A stretch of DNA of 62,648 bases, taken from NCBI GenBank assembly GCA_015068065.1, contig SVLE01000004.1, positions 1 to 62,648 of the forward strand, given 5' to 3'. The translations under genes were made by a program, and so were the position numbers. The notes beneath the pieces are model-generated. The model was not told the DNA's origin. It worked only from the letters and a program-made list of their open reading frames with translations, and made no database searches. Every line of letters starts with the position of its first letter. Positions within the stretch are counted from its first letter, which is position 1. The stretch is from Oscillospiraceae bacterium (lineage in GTDB: Bacteria; Bacillota; Clostridia; Oscillospirales; Oscillospiraceae). Positions 17,601 to 25,142 of the stretch are shown here, piece after piece.

Positions 17601-18200
17601 CAGATCGTCACCAAAAAACTCCGCGCGGACCGGCTGGGGCATTTCCGGGGAAAAGACGTCCAGAATACCGCCGCGCAGGGCAAACTGACCCACGCCCTCC
17701 ACCTGCTCGCACCGGGAATAGCCGGCACAGGCAAGCTCTTCGGCAAGGATGTTCAGGTCGTAGACCTGCCCGACCTCCAGTGTGCGGCAGGCCCGGTCCA
17801 GTGTTTTGGGGCTCATGGTCCGCTGCATCAGGCTCTCAACCGTGGCCACCAGAAGCCGGACCTCTCCGGCGCCCAGCGCCCGCAGCAGGCTCAGCCTGCG
17901 GTGCTCCCACTGGCGGGAGACGGCGGCAGCGTTATGAAAGGTGAGGGCGCGGGCGGTGAGGACAGGAACAGCTTGACCGGTCAGGGCGGACAGGTCGTGG
18001 GCCAGCCGGTCGCCCTCGCTCTCGTCGGCGCAGACAAGGACCACGGAGCGGTCCGTTGCCCGGTAAACGGCAGCTGCGAAGTGGGCGCGGTGTACCGCAG
18101 CCAGACCGGACACAGCGGCGGGGCATCGTCCGTTGTCCATGGCGGCAAGCAGCTGCTTGAATTCTTCCAACGGCTCCAGTGCCTTCAGCAGAAGCTCCAT
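14694..18200 (-). CDS. mfd: Transcription-repair coupling factor Mfd
   Basis: 1168-residue SF2 translocase that removes stalled RNA polymerase and recruits UvrA. It has the UvrB-like N-terminal module (DVFSPEMPQPVRAEFFGDDLD), the CarD-like RNAP-interaction domain (GDLVVHEHHGVGRF near residue 500), then helicase motifs: CGDVGYGKTEVAFRA (I), APTTVLARQH (Ia), VVDEEQRFGV (DEEQ, II), LSATPIPRTL (III), HGKM and QIRGRVGRS (VI). The TRCF C-terminal domain follows. Start ATG 18200 follows GGGAGG at 9 nt spacing; the upstream extension runs into a palindrome and is not used. Confidence 0.97.
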   Translation of the reverse strand: MELLLKALEPLEEFKQLLAAMDNGRCPAAVSGLAAVHRAHFAAAVYRATDRSVVLVCADESEGDRLAHDLSALTGQAVPVLTARALTFHNAAAVSRQWEHRRLSLLRALGAGEVRLLVATVESLMQRTMSPKTLDRACRTLEVGQVYDLNILAEELACAGYSRCEQVEGVGQFALRGGILDVFSPEMPQPVRAEFFGDDLDAMGYFDPVSQRRTENVARVRLLPAAELLPQLAPGGLSGLLEQLDQLIAGAEKQEEQELSSTLRGDREAIAAGRTLPALDRYLTLICPDNTTAADYLPPDACVLFSESSRVAERARTYHWQLEEDVKSLMERGELSGSCAALALTFDQLNRRLEDWPVAYLDSFTLSTYPQSPRTLLSVMAKQLPSFGASLETAVADLQQYRTGGFSALVLVGTRQRAENLQTLLREQGFTAALEFTPTQLPKPGEILITVGGMSGGVEYPDLRLAVLTEGQGTPVKRGAKKAATNRRKLESFTDLSPGDLVVHEHHGVGRFDGMVKIPADGVEKDYVKIAYAGTDVLYVPATQLDLVSKYIGGGEDALEHKKLSKLGGTDWEKAKTRTKKAVADLAKGLIQLYAQRQRNPGYSFSPDSPWQKEFEDQFEYVETEDQLRCVQEIKADMERPMPMDRLLCGDVGYGKTEVAFRAIMKCVLDGKQAAILAPTTVLARQHYLTALKRFSRYPVNIDVVSRFRTSAQMKQTLQRVEQGRVDVLIGTHRLFNRDVKFKDLGLLVVDEEQRFGVSHKEKLKETFKQVDVLTLSATPIPRTLNMALSGIRDMSILEEPPQNRQPVQTYVLEHDWGVLADSMRRELERGGQVFYLHNRVETIDRTAARIRQMLGEDAVVGVAHGKMTQEAIDEVMRGMTDGEINVLVCTTIIETGIDLPNANTLIIEDADKLGLAQLHQIRGRVGRSARRAYAYMTYRRGKVLTEIAAKRLGAVREFAEFGSGFKIAMRDLEIRGAGNVLGPEQSGFLMSVGYDLYLKLLEEAVLTEQGRQPEIRTECAADLAVSANIPDRYVPSPEQRMDLYRRIARIRSEEEADDLVDELIDRYGEPPRPVNNLISVALMRAAAARCGITDISQKSGCLLFTIPQFDLKRISDLCADLRYKGRLLFAAGEKPYLSLHLKKGEDVLKAAQKLVEEYGAEEADKNE

Positions 18201-18303
18201 CCCAGTTCCCTCCCAAAACACGACTTCAACCCCCTCTTTTTCAAAAGAGGGGGTGGACACAGCTCATTTTCTCTGCCAGTATAGCGTATTTGCCTGTCGA
18301 TTG

Positions 18304-18333
18304 CAAGAAAAAGCACCGCCATCGGCGGTGCTT
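18304..18333 (-). terminator. Terminator after pth
   Basis: AAGCACCGCC/GGCGGTGCTT hairpin with T-rich flank on the minus strand. A second short palindrome (CCCCCTCTTTT/AAAAGAGGGGG, 18225-18250) lies between it and mfd. Confidence 0.85.
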
Positions 18334-18335
18334 TT

Positions 18336-18926
18336 TTATCCGTTATAGCGGTTCATACCCCTGTCCAGTCCCTGAGACAGGATGCATTCCACGGCATCGG
18401 CGGCCTTTTTAACCGCCGCGTCCATGGCTTTTTTATCCTCGCCCTGAAACTTGCCCAGCACCCAGTCGGCCAAATCATAGTCCGGGTGGGGCTTTTCCCC
18501 TACGCCCAGACGCAGGCGGGGGAACTGGTCCGTGCCCAGATGCTGAATGATATTTTTCAGACCGTTGTGGCCGCCGGCGGAGCCACCCTTGCGGATGCGG
18601 AGCCGACCCACCGCCAGCGCGGTGTCGTCCGACACCACCAGCACGTGGTCGGCAGGGACCTTGAAAAAGTCCACCGCCTGCCGCACCGCTTCACCGGACA
18701 GGTTCATATAGGTGACAGGCTTCATCACAAGCACCTTCTGTCCGCCCAGGGTAATGGTGTTGGTCAGGGCCTTGTATTTCAACTTCTGGATGGGGATGTT
18801 GGCCCGGTCGGCCAGTTCGTCAGCCACCATGAAGCCCACGTTATGCCGGGTGTTCTCGTATTTGTCGCCGGGATTGCCAAGACAGACCAGAAGCCAGTCC
18901 ACGCCGCCGGATTTTTTGAAAAACAT
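18336..18926 (-). CDS. pth: Peptidyl-tRNA hydrolase
   Basis: 196 residues. Releases peptides from prematurely dissociated peptidyl-tRNA. Family motifs: LLVCLGNPGDKYENTRHNVGF near the N-terminus (catalytic His in RHNVGF), KPVTYMNLSGEAV, VSDDTALAVGRLRIRKGGSAGGHNGLK with the catalytic Asp, and LRLGVGEKPHPDYDLADWVLG. Slightly unusual in carrying SDDTAL where many homologues have DDL/DDI. Upstream of mfd as in many Firmicutes. Confidence 0.96.
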   Translation of the reverse strand: MFFKKSGGVDWLLVCLGNPGDKYENTRHNVGFMVADELADRANIPIQKLKYKALTNTITLGGQKVLVMKPVTYMNLSGEAVRQAVDFFKVPADHVLVVSDDTALAVGRLRIRKGGSAGGHNGLKNIIQHLGTDQFPRLRLGVGEKPHPDYDLADWVLGKFQGEDKKAMDAAVKKAADAVECILSQGLDRGMNRYNG

Positions 18927-18942
18927 AAGCTACCTCGATACA

Positions 18943-18974
18943 GACAAAGGGGCGGGCCGGGCCCGCCCCTTTGT
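18943..18974 (-). terminator. Terminator after prs
   Basis: ACAAAGGGGCGGGC/GCCCGCCCCTTTGT, nearly perfect 14-bp arms, between prs and pth. Confidence 0.85.
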
Positions 18975-18981
18975 GGGATAG

Positions 18982-19965
18982 TTAGTTGAACAGAGTGGAA
19001 ACGGAAGTCTCCATAAAGATGTGGCTGATGGCCTCGGCAAACATGCGGGCCACAGAGATGTACTTGATCTTGTCGCAGTTGGCGTTGGGCTTGCCGGGAA
19101 CGGTGTTCAGGAAGATGACCTCTTCCAGTACGCTGTTGTTGATATTGTCGATGGCCTTACCGGACAGCACGCCGTGGGTGGCGCAGGCGGTCACGTCCTT
19201 GGCGCCGCCGATCTTGACCAGCGCGTCAGCGGCATGGCACAGGGATCCGCCGGTGTCCACCATGTCGTCCAGCAGGATGACGTGCTTGTCCTTCACGTCG
19301 CCGATAATGTTCATGACCTCGGAGGAGTTGGCCTTCTGACGGCGCTTGTCCACGATGGCCATGGGCATCTCCAACTTCTGGGCGAAGGCGCGGGCGCGGG
19401 CTACGCTGCCCACGTCGGGGGAGACGACCATGGTATCTTCATGGACGGCGGCATACTTACGGAAGAAGTGGTCAACGAAAATAGGAGAGCCCAGCAGGTT
19501 GTCCACGGGGATGTCGAAGAAGCCCTGGATCTGGTTGGCGTGTAGGTCCATGGTCAGCACCCGGTCGGCGCCGGCACGGGTGATCAGGTTGGCCACCAGC
19601 TTGGCGGAGATGGGATCGCGGGGCTTGGTCTTGCGGTCCTGACGGGCGTAGCCGAAATAGGGGATGACGGCGGTGATGCGACCGGCGCTGGCGCGCTTGA
19701 GGGCGTCGATCATGATGAGCAGCTCCATCAGGGCATCGTTGACAGAGTAGAGCTTGCCGTCCTTTTCAAAGGAACAGGTGGACTGCACCACGAACACGTC
19801 CGAGCCGCGGACGGTCTCGTAGATGGAGGCGAAGTTCTCTCCATCGGAGAAACGGCCCACCTCAGAATTGCCCAGAGCGATGCCCAGCTCCCTGCAGATC
19901 TCCTTGGCCAGCTCGGGATTGGAGTTGCCGGTAAAGATCTTAATGTCCTTGCCGTGTGCGATCAT
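18982..19965 (-). CDS. prs: Ribose-phosphate pyrophosphokinase
   Basis: 327 residues. Makes PRPP from ribose 5-phosphate and ATP for purine, pyrimidine, His and Trp synthesis. Motifs: GRFSDGE, YFGYARQDRKTKPRDPIS (ATP/flexible loop), TMDLHANQIQGFFDIPVDNL, SPDVGSVARARAF, KRR with the PRPP loop VILLDDMVDTGGSLCHAA. It lies 57 bp behind the GlmU-type acetyltransferase, recalling the common glmU-prs pair. Confidence 0.96.
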   Translation of the reverse strand: MIAHGKDIKIFTGNSNPELAKEICRELGIALGNSEVGRFSDGENFASIYETVRGSDVFVVQSTCSFEKDGKLYSVNDALMELLIMIDALKRASAGRITAVIPYFGYARQDRKTKPRDPISAKLVANLITRAGADRVLTMDLHANQIQGFFDIPVDNLLGSPIFVDHFFRKYAAVHEDTMVVSPDVGSVARARAFAQKLEMPMAIVDKRRQKANSSEVMNIIGDVKDKHVILLDDMVDTGGSLCHAADALVKIGGAKDVTACATHGVLSGKAIDNINNSVLEEVIFLNTVPGKPNANCDKIKYISVARMFAEAISHIFMETSVSTLFN

Positions 19966-20022
19966 AGTTCAACATCCTTCCGTTTTTTCTCTTTTATCTC
20001 CATGCGGTCGGACCGCATAAAC

Positions 20023-20697
20023 TTACTTTTTTACTTTCTTCTTGCGGTGCTCCGCGGCCCAGCCGGGTTTGACCTCCTGCCGGGAGCGGGCGATGACCAG
20101 TGCGTCCGCCTCCACATCACGGGTGACGGTGGAGCCGGCGGCGGTGTACACCCCGTCGGCCAGAGTGACGGGAGCAACCAGATTGGTGTTGCAGCCCACG
20201 AAACAGTCGCTGCCGATGGTGGTGCGGTGCTTGGCGTTGCCGTCGTAGTTGCAGGTGACGGTGCCGCAGCCAAAGTTGACCCGCTCACCCACGTCGGCGT
20301 CGCCCACATAGGTCAGGTGAGCCATTTTGGTCCCCTTGCCCAGATTGCAGTTTTTCAGCTGGACAAAAGCGCCGATCTTGGAGCCCTCGCCCACGTCACA
20401 GTGGGGACGGATATGGGTGTAGGGGCCGATCTCGCAGTTTTTGCGGATGATACTCTCTTCAATCTGGGCGGAATTGATGGTCACGTTATCCTCTACTGTG
20501 GTATCGGTGAGCATGACGTTGGGACCGATGGTGCAGTTTTCGCCCACTGCGGTGGTTCCCCGCAGGATGGTGCCGGGCAAAAGGACCGTGCCCTTGCTTA
20601 CGGTGACCTGTTCCTCCACCCAGACGGCAGAGGGGTCCATCATGACCACCCCGTCGGCCAGAAGGTCCTGCCGTTTTGCCTCGAGTGCTTCGTTCAT
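20023..20697 (-). CDS. Stand-alone GlmU-type left-handed beta-helix N-acetyltransferase
   Basis: 224 residues corresponding only to the C-terminal half of GlmU, which acetylates glucosamine 1-phosphate. The N-terminal linker helix (MNEALEAKRQDLLADGVVM) is followed by hexapeptide repeats. The acetyltransferase residues are kept: MAHLTYVGDADVG with the catalytic His, and CNYDGNAKHRTTIG. The uridylyltransferase half (about 230 residues with the GXGTRM loop) is absent and no remnant lies upstream, so UDP-GlcNAc formation must use another enzyme. Start ATG 20697 has AGGAGG 8-9 nt upstream. A TATAAT box lies at 20763-20758. Confidence 0.85.
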   Translation of the reverse strand: MNEALEAKRQDLLADGVVMMDPSAVWVEEQVTVSKGTVLLPGTILRGTTAVGENCTIGPNVMLTDTTVEDNVTINSAQIEESIIRKNCEIGPYTHIRPHCDVGEGSKIGAFVQLKNCNLGKGTKMAHLTYVGDADVGERVNFGCGTVTCNYDGNAKHRTTIGSDCFVGCNTNLVAPVTLADGVYTAAGSTVTRDVEADALVIARSRQEVKPGWAAEHRKKKVKK

Positions 20698-20805
20698 CAA
20701 TGAGCCCTCCTGTCAGCATCGGAAGTCCGCCCCGAGGCGAACATACCTGTTTATTCTATTATATCATATTTAAGCGGAAATTTTTAGCTTTTTGAAAAAA
20801 TATTT

Positions 20806-22062
20806 TTAACGAATTTGTCCCTCGCCCCGGACGATATATTTGTAACAACACAACTCTTCCAACCCCATGGGGCCGCGGGCGTGGAGCTTTTGGGTGGAAA
20901 TGCCCATTTCGCAGCCCAGTCCGAACTCGCCCCCGTCGGTGAAACGGGTGGAGGCGTTGTGGTACACGGCGGCGGCGTCCACACCCGTCAGGAATGCCCG
21001 GGCGGCAGTTTCATCGCAGGTGACGATGCATTCGGAGTGGCCGGTGGAGTGGGCGGCGATGTGGGACATGGCATCGTCTACGCCGTCCACCACCTTGACC
21101 GCCAGAATAAAGTCCAGAAACTCCGTGTCAAAGTCGGCTTCCCCGGCAGGAGAGCCCGCAATGATGGCGGCGGCGGTCGTGGCAAGGCGCAGTTCCACGG
21201 GGATTTGGCCCGCTTCCTTTCGTTCCTCCACCAGACGACGGCGGAGCATTGGCAGGAAGGCTGGGGCAATATCTTTATGCACAAGACAGACCTCGGCGGC
21301 GTTGCACACGCTGGGGCGGCTGCACTTGGCGTTGGTCACGATGTCCAGAGCCATAGCAAGGTCGGCTCCTTTGTCCACGTAGATGTGACAAATGCCTGTG
21401 CCTGTTTCGATGACGGGGACGGTGGCGTTGTCCACGCAGGCCCGGATGAGGCCTGCACCGCCCCGGGGGATGAGCAGGTCCACATAGCCGGAGGCGGTCA
21501 TCAGCTCGTTGGCGGAGGCACGGCTGGTGTCCTCCACCAGAGCGAGGGCATCGGCGGGCAGCCCGGCCCGCTCCAGACCGCGCTTCAGGCACGTGACGAT
21601 GGCGGCGGCGGAGTGATGCGCCTCTTTGCCGCCCCGCAGTACGCAGGCCGAACCGGCCTTCAGAGCCAGCGCCGCCGCGTCGGAGGTGACGTTGGGCCGG
21701 CTCTCATAAATGATGGCGATGACGCCCATAGGAACGGCGGTACGCTCAATGACGAGGCCGTTGGGCCGCTCCACACGGCGCAGAACCTGACCCACCGGGT
21801 CGGGCAAATCGGCCACCTGACGCATACCCTCTGCCATACCGGCGATGCGGTCGGCAGTTAGGGCAAGGCGGTCCAGCATCACGTCGGATACCGTTCCCTT
21901 TGCGGCCTCAAGATCCTGTGTGTTGGCGGCAAGAATGTCCGCCTGACCTGCCAGCAGTTCTTCGGCCATGGCCAGCAGGGCAGCATTTTTTGTGTCAGTA
22001 TCGGCCAGAGCCATGGCAGATTTGGCGGCCTTGGCCCGGGTCAGCAGTTCCATTGTGGTCAT
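20806..22062 (-). CDS. proA: Gamma-glutamyl phosphate reductase
   Basis: 418 residues. NADPH-dependent reduction of glutamyl 5-phosphate in proline synthesis. It shows the aldehyde-dehydrogenase fold motifs of Pro[62 protein letters not shown], and the catalytic Cys in [14 protein letters not shown]. The C-terminal [19 protein letters not shown] is typical. Last gene of the proC-proB-proA unit, 55 bp after proB. Confidence 0.97.
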   Translation of the reverse strand: MTTMELLTRAKAAKSAMALADTDTKNAALLAMAEELLAGQADILAANTQDLEAAKGTVSDVMLDRLALTADRIAGMAEGMRQVADLPDPVGQVLRRVERPNGLVIERTAVPMGVIAIIYESRPNVTSDAAALALKAGSACVLRGGKEAHHSAAAIVTCLKRGLERAGLPADALALVEDTSRASANELMTASGYVDLLIPRGGAGLIRACVDNATVPVIETGTGICHIYVDKGADLAMALDIVTNAKCSRPSVCNAAEVCLVHKDIAPAFLPMLRRRLVEERKEAGQIPVELRLATTAAAIIAGSPAGEADFDTEFLDFILAVKVVDGVDDAMSHIAAHSTGHSECIVTCDETAARAFLTGVDAAAVYHNASTRFTDGGEFGLGCEMGISTQKLHARGPMGLEELCCYKYIVRGEGQIR

Positions 22063-22117
22063 GAAATCACCCTTTTTAATTCCGGTTCGTAATTAACGGC
22101 AAAAATATTGCTGGTTG

Positions 22118-22888
22118 TTATCGGTCTTTGCCCTTAAAGCGGGTCCCGACCGGCTTGCCCTCCACGATGTCGTAGAGCAGGGAGGGGGCTTCACCATTGG
22201 CGATGATCATGTCGCAGCCGGCTTCGGTGACCATTTTAGCGGCCCGCAGTTTGGTGGCCATGCCGCCGGTGCCCAGACCGGAGCCTACGCCGCCGCCCAA
22301 CGCCTCCACCTCGGGGGTGATTTCCTCTACCACAGGGATGAGGGTGGCGGAGGGGTCCTTGCGGGGGTCGGCGGTGTACAGGCCGTCGATATCGCTGAGC
22401 AGCACCAGCAGGTCGGCCTTCACGGTGCAGGCCACGATGCCGCCCAGAGTATCGTTGTCGCCCACCTTGATCTCGGCGGTGGCCACGGTGTCGTTTTCGT
22501 TGATGACGGGCAGCGCGCCCAGCTCCAGCAGGCGGTAGATGGTATTTTCAAAGTTCTGCCGCCGGTCGGCATGGTCGATGTCCTCGCCGGTGAGGAGGAT
22601 CTGAGCCACTGTGTGGTTGTACTGGGCGAACAGCTTGTCGTAAGTATACATCAGCTCGCACTGACCCACGGCGGCGGCGGCCTGCTTGGTGGGCATGTCG
22701 GCGGGCTTGCCGGGCAGGTTCAGCTTGCCCACACCCATACCGATGGCGCCGGAGGAGACCAGAACCACCTCGTGGCCCGCGTTTTTCAGGTCGGAGAGCA
22801 CCTTGACCAGCTCCTCCACGTGGCGGATGTTCAGCCGCCCGGTGGGGTGGGCGAGGGTGGAGGTGCCTACTTTAACTACGATACACAT
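22118..22888 (-). CDS. proB: Glutamate 5-kinase, short form without PUA domain
   Basis: 256 residues. Phosphorylates glutamate, the first and feedback-regulated step of proline synthesis. Amino-acid-kinase motifs: VVKVGTSTLAHPTG, VLVSSGAIGMGVGKL, NENDTVATAEIKVGDNDTLG, LLSDIDGLYTADPRKDP, GGMATKLRAAKM. The C-terminal PUA domain of E. coli-type ProB (about 367 residues) is missing, as in several Firmicutes. It lies 19 bp after proC. Confidence 0.96.
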   Translation of the reverse strand: MCIVVKVGTSTLAHPTGRLNIRHVEELVKVLSDLKNAGHEVVLVSSGAIGMGVGKLNLPGKPADMPTKQAAAAVGQCELMYTYDKLFAQYNHTVAQILLTGEDIDHADRRQNFENTIYRLLELGALPVINENDTVATAEIKVGDNDTLGGIVACTVKADLLVLLSDIDGLYTADPRKDPSATLIPVVEEITPEVEALGGGVGSGLGTGGMATKLRAAKMVTEAGCDMIIANGEAPSLLYDIVEGKPVGTRFKGKDR

Positions 22889-22907
22889 AACAAAACCCCC
22901 TACAGGA

Positions 22908-23708
22908 TTATTTTAGTTCCAAAGTCCGCTGATAGGCGGCCGTGACCGCCTCCATGACGGTTTTCGGGAGATTGGCCCGTTCCAGAGCGGATACACCCTG
23001 AATGGTGGCGCCGCCGGGGGAGCACACCGCCTGACGCAGTTCGATGGGGTCCTTACCGCTTTGCTGAGCCAGTTTGGCCGCGCCCTCCAGCATTTTGGCG
23101 GCGTACAGCAGCGCCTTGTCCCGGGACAGGCCGCAGGAGATGCCCCCCTGTGCCAGCGCATCCAGAAATAGATAGGCAAAGGCCGGGCCGCAGCCGGATA
23201 CGGCGCAGGCCGCGTCCATGAGCCCCTCGTCCAGTTCATCCACCAGTCCCGCGCCGGACAGGAGGGATTTCAGCTCATCCTTTTCGTTGTCCGTCATATC
23301 AAGGCAGCACAGCTGCACCACACCCGCCCCAATGGCACAGGGGGTGTTGGGCATGATGCGGGCCACGGGGTATTCGCCCCCGGCCATCTCCCGGATGGTG
23401 CGGGTGGTCAGCCCCGCCGCCATGGTCAACAGCACGAAGCGGTCCGTGCGTTTGGCCAGAACAGGGGCGAGTTCGGCAAGGACGGCGCCCATCAGCTGGG
23501 GCTTGACGCCCAGAAAGATGAGGCTGCAGTTCCGGGCCACCCATTCGTTGGTCTGCACCTGTCCGACCAGTTCCTCCGCAAGGGCCTCGGCCTTTGACCG
23601 GGAGCGGTTGGCGAAAAACAGCTCTGTGTCCGGGCCGGACACGCGTACCGCCCGGGCCAGAGCCCCGCCCATATTGCCGCAGCCGATGAATCCGATGGTG
23701 GTAAACAT
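22908..23708 (-). CDS. proC: Pyrroline-5-carboxylate reductase
   Basis: 266 residues. Last step of proline synthesis. Rossmann motif IGFIGCGNMGGALARA at the N-terminus. IFLGVKPQLM, MPNTPCAIGAGV, and the C-terminal signature (GSGPAF-like CGCGPAF variant VSGCGPAFAYLFLDALAQGG; SPGGATIQG) are all present. Start ATG 23708 (MFTTIGFIG) with AGGGG about 8 nt upstream. First gene of the pro unit, divergent from the GntR gene. Confidence 0.95.
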   Translation of the reverse strand: MFTTIGFIGCGNMGGALARAVRVSGPDTELFFANRSRSKAEALAEELVGQVQTNEWVARNCSLIFLGVKPQLMGAVLAELAPVLAKRTDRFVLLTMAAGLTTRTIREMAGGEYPVARIMPNTPCAIGAGVVQLCCLDMTDNEKDELKSLLSGAGLVDELDEGLMDAACAVSGCGPAFAYLFLDALAQGGISCGLSRDKALLYAAKMLEGAAKLAQQSGKDPIELRQAVCSPGGATIQGVSALERANLPKTVMEAVTAAYQRTLELK

Positions 23709-23801
23709 AAGAACACCCCTCATCAACAAATCATATTGCGACTATTATAGCATATTCGTTTGGCCTTTTCACCTGCACCGGAAAATTTTTGCAATTCTTT
23801 C

Positions 23802-23857
23802 TTGACAATACCGAAGGGGAGTGGTATGTTAACTGTACTAATACAGCTAATACAGTT
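23802..23857 (+). promoter_or_regulatory. Promoter and operator of the GntR-ABC operon
   Basis: TTGACA (23802-23807), 17 bp spacer, TATGTT (23825-23830). Immediately downstream lies the palindrome CTGTA-CTAA-TACAG, with a further TACAGT at 23851-23856 that mirrors ACTGTA at 23832. This position over the start site fits autorepression by the adjacent YtrA-type GntR protein. Confidence 0.8.
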
Positions 23858-23875
23858 GGCGGAAAGGAGGCACGT

Positions 23876-24247
23876 ATGCTCCATTTGGACTATCGGGATG
23901 CCCGGCCCATCTATGAGCAGGTCAAGGACGGCCTGCGCAAGCTGGTGGTGACCGGGGCCATTCGAGAAGGGGAAAAGCTCCCCTCTGTGCGCACGCTGGC
24001 GGGTACGCTGGCCATCAATCCCAACACCATCCAGAAGGCATATGAAGCGCTGGAGGCGGAGGGCTACGTCTACTCCGTTCCCGGCAAGGGCAGCTTCGCC
24101 GCCCCCCATAGCGGGGTAGATACCCGGCGGCGGGAGCAGCTGCTGGAGCAGCTGGACGGATTGGTGAAGGAACTTGGGTATCTGGGCATGTCCGCGGAAG
24201 ATGTGTGCGGACATATCCGGGAAAAGGAGGGGGAAAACCATGATTAA
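23876..24247 (+). CDS. GntR-family transcriptional regulator, YtrA subfamily
   Basis: 123 residues. Winged helix in residues 1-75 (PIYEQVKDGLRKLVVTGAIREGEKLPS..., cited in part: GEKLPSVRTLA, NPNTIQKAYEALEAEGY, PGKGSF), followed by a short helical tail of about 45 residues that replaces the effector domain, as in YtrA. YtrA regulators usually repress their own operon and the ABC transporter behind them and respond to cell-wall stress. ATG 23876 has GGAGG 5 nt upstream. Its stop overlaps the ABC ATPase start (ATGATTAA). Confidence 0.93.
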   Translation: MLHLDYRDARPIYEQVKDGLRKLVVTGAIREGEKLPSVRTLAGTLAINPNTIQKAYEALEAEGYVYSVPGKGSFAAPHSGVDTRRREQLLEQLDGLVKELGYLGMSAEDVCGHIREKEGENHD

Positions 24248-25142
24248 AATCAATGATGTGGTCAAGACCTTTGACGGCTTTCGCGCCCTTGACGGTCTGA
24301 CTATGCAGGTGGAGAAAGGCTCCATTTATGGGATTGTCGGCCCAAACGGAGCGGGAAAAAGTACAATTTTGCGACATATTACCGGCGTGTATCGGCCCGA
24401 TTCGGGTGAAATTCTGGTAGACGGTCAGCCGGTGTATGAAAACCCGGAGGCAAAAAAGCGCATCTTCTCCATTCCGGACGAGCTGTACTATTTCACCTCC
24501 GCCACCACCCGGGATATGATGAAGTTCTACCGGGGATTTTACCCCAATTTCAGCATGGAGCGGTACGAGGCGCTGAAAGAGGCGTTCGCTGCCGTGGACG
24601 AAAAGCACCCCATCCGCCGCCTGTCCAAGGGTATGCAGAAGCAGTTGGCCTTCTGGCTGGCTCTGTGCTGTCAGCCCGACCTGCTGGTACTGGACGAGCC
24701 GGTGGACGGCCTTGACCCGGTGATGCGCCGTCAGGTGTGGTCTTTGCTCATGGGCGATGTGGCCCAGCGGGGGACAACGGTTCTGGTGTCATCCCACAAC
24801 CTGCGGGAGCTGGAGGATGTGTGCGACCATGTGGGCATTTTGTCCAAGGGCAAAGTGCTGCTGCAGCGCTCCCTCACCGACCTGCAGGACAATGTAGTCA
24901 AGATGCAGGTGGTCTTTGAAGGGCAGGAGCTGCCCGAGCTGCCGGCGGAGCTGGAAGTGCTCCATGCCTCGCAGGTGGGGCGGGTACATACCCTGATCAT
25001 CCGGGGTAATGCCGCCCGGGTCAAGAGCCAGCTGGCCGCCTATCAGCCGCTGCTCATGGACGCGCTGCCTCTGACGCTGGAGGAGATCTTTATTTACGAG
25101 TTGGGAGGTGAGGACTATGAAGTCCGGGACATCGTTCTTTAA
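24240..25142 (+). CDS. ABC transporter ATP-binding protein
   Basis: 300 residues. Walker A GPNGAGKST near residue 37, Q-loop region, a slightly divergent signature LSKGMQKQLAF, Walker B LLVLDEPVDGLDP, and H-loop VSSHNLRELED. The C-terminal 70 residues are a typical exporter tail. Overlaps both neighbours, so the three genes form one YtrA-like transport operon. Substrate unknown; peptide antibiotics or envelope stress are guesses from the regulator family. Confidence 0.93.
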   Translation: MIKINDVVKTFDGFRALDGLTMQVEKGSIYGIVGPNGAGKSTILRHITGVYRPDSGEILVDGQPVYENPEAKKRIFSIPDELYYFTSATTRDMMKFYRGFYPNFSMERYEALKEAFAAVDEKHPIRRLSKGMQKQLAFWLALCCQPDLLVLDEPVDGLDPVMRRQVWSLLMGDVAQRGTTVLVSSHNLRELEDVCDHVGILSKGKVLLQRSLTDLQDNVVKMQVVFEGQELPELPAELEVLHASQVGRVHTLIIRGNAARVKSQLAAYQPLLMDALPLTLEEIFIYELGGEDYEVRDIVL

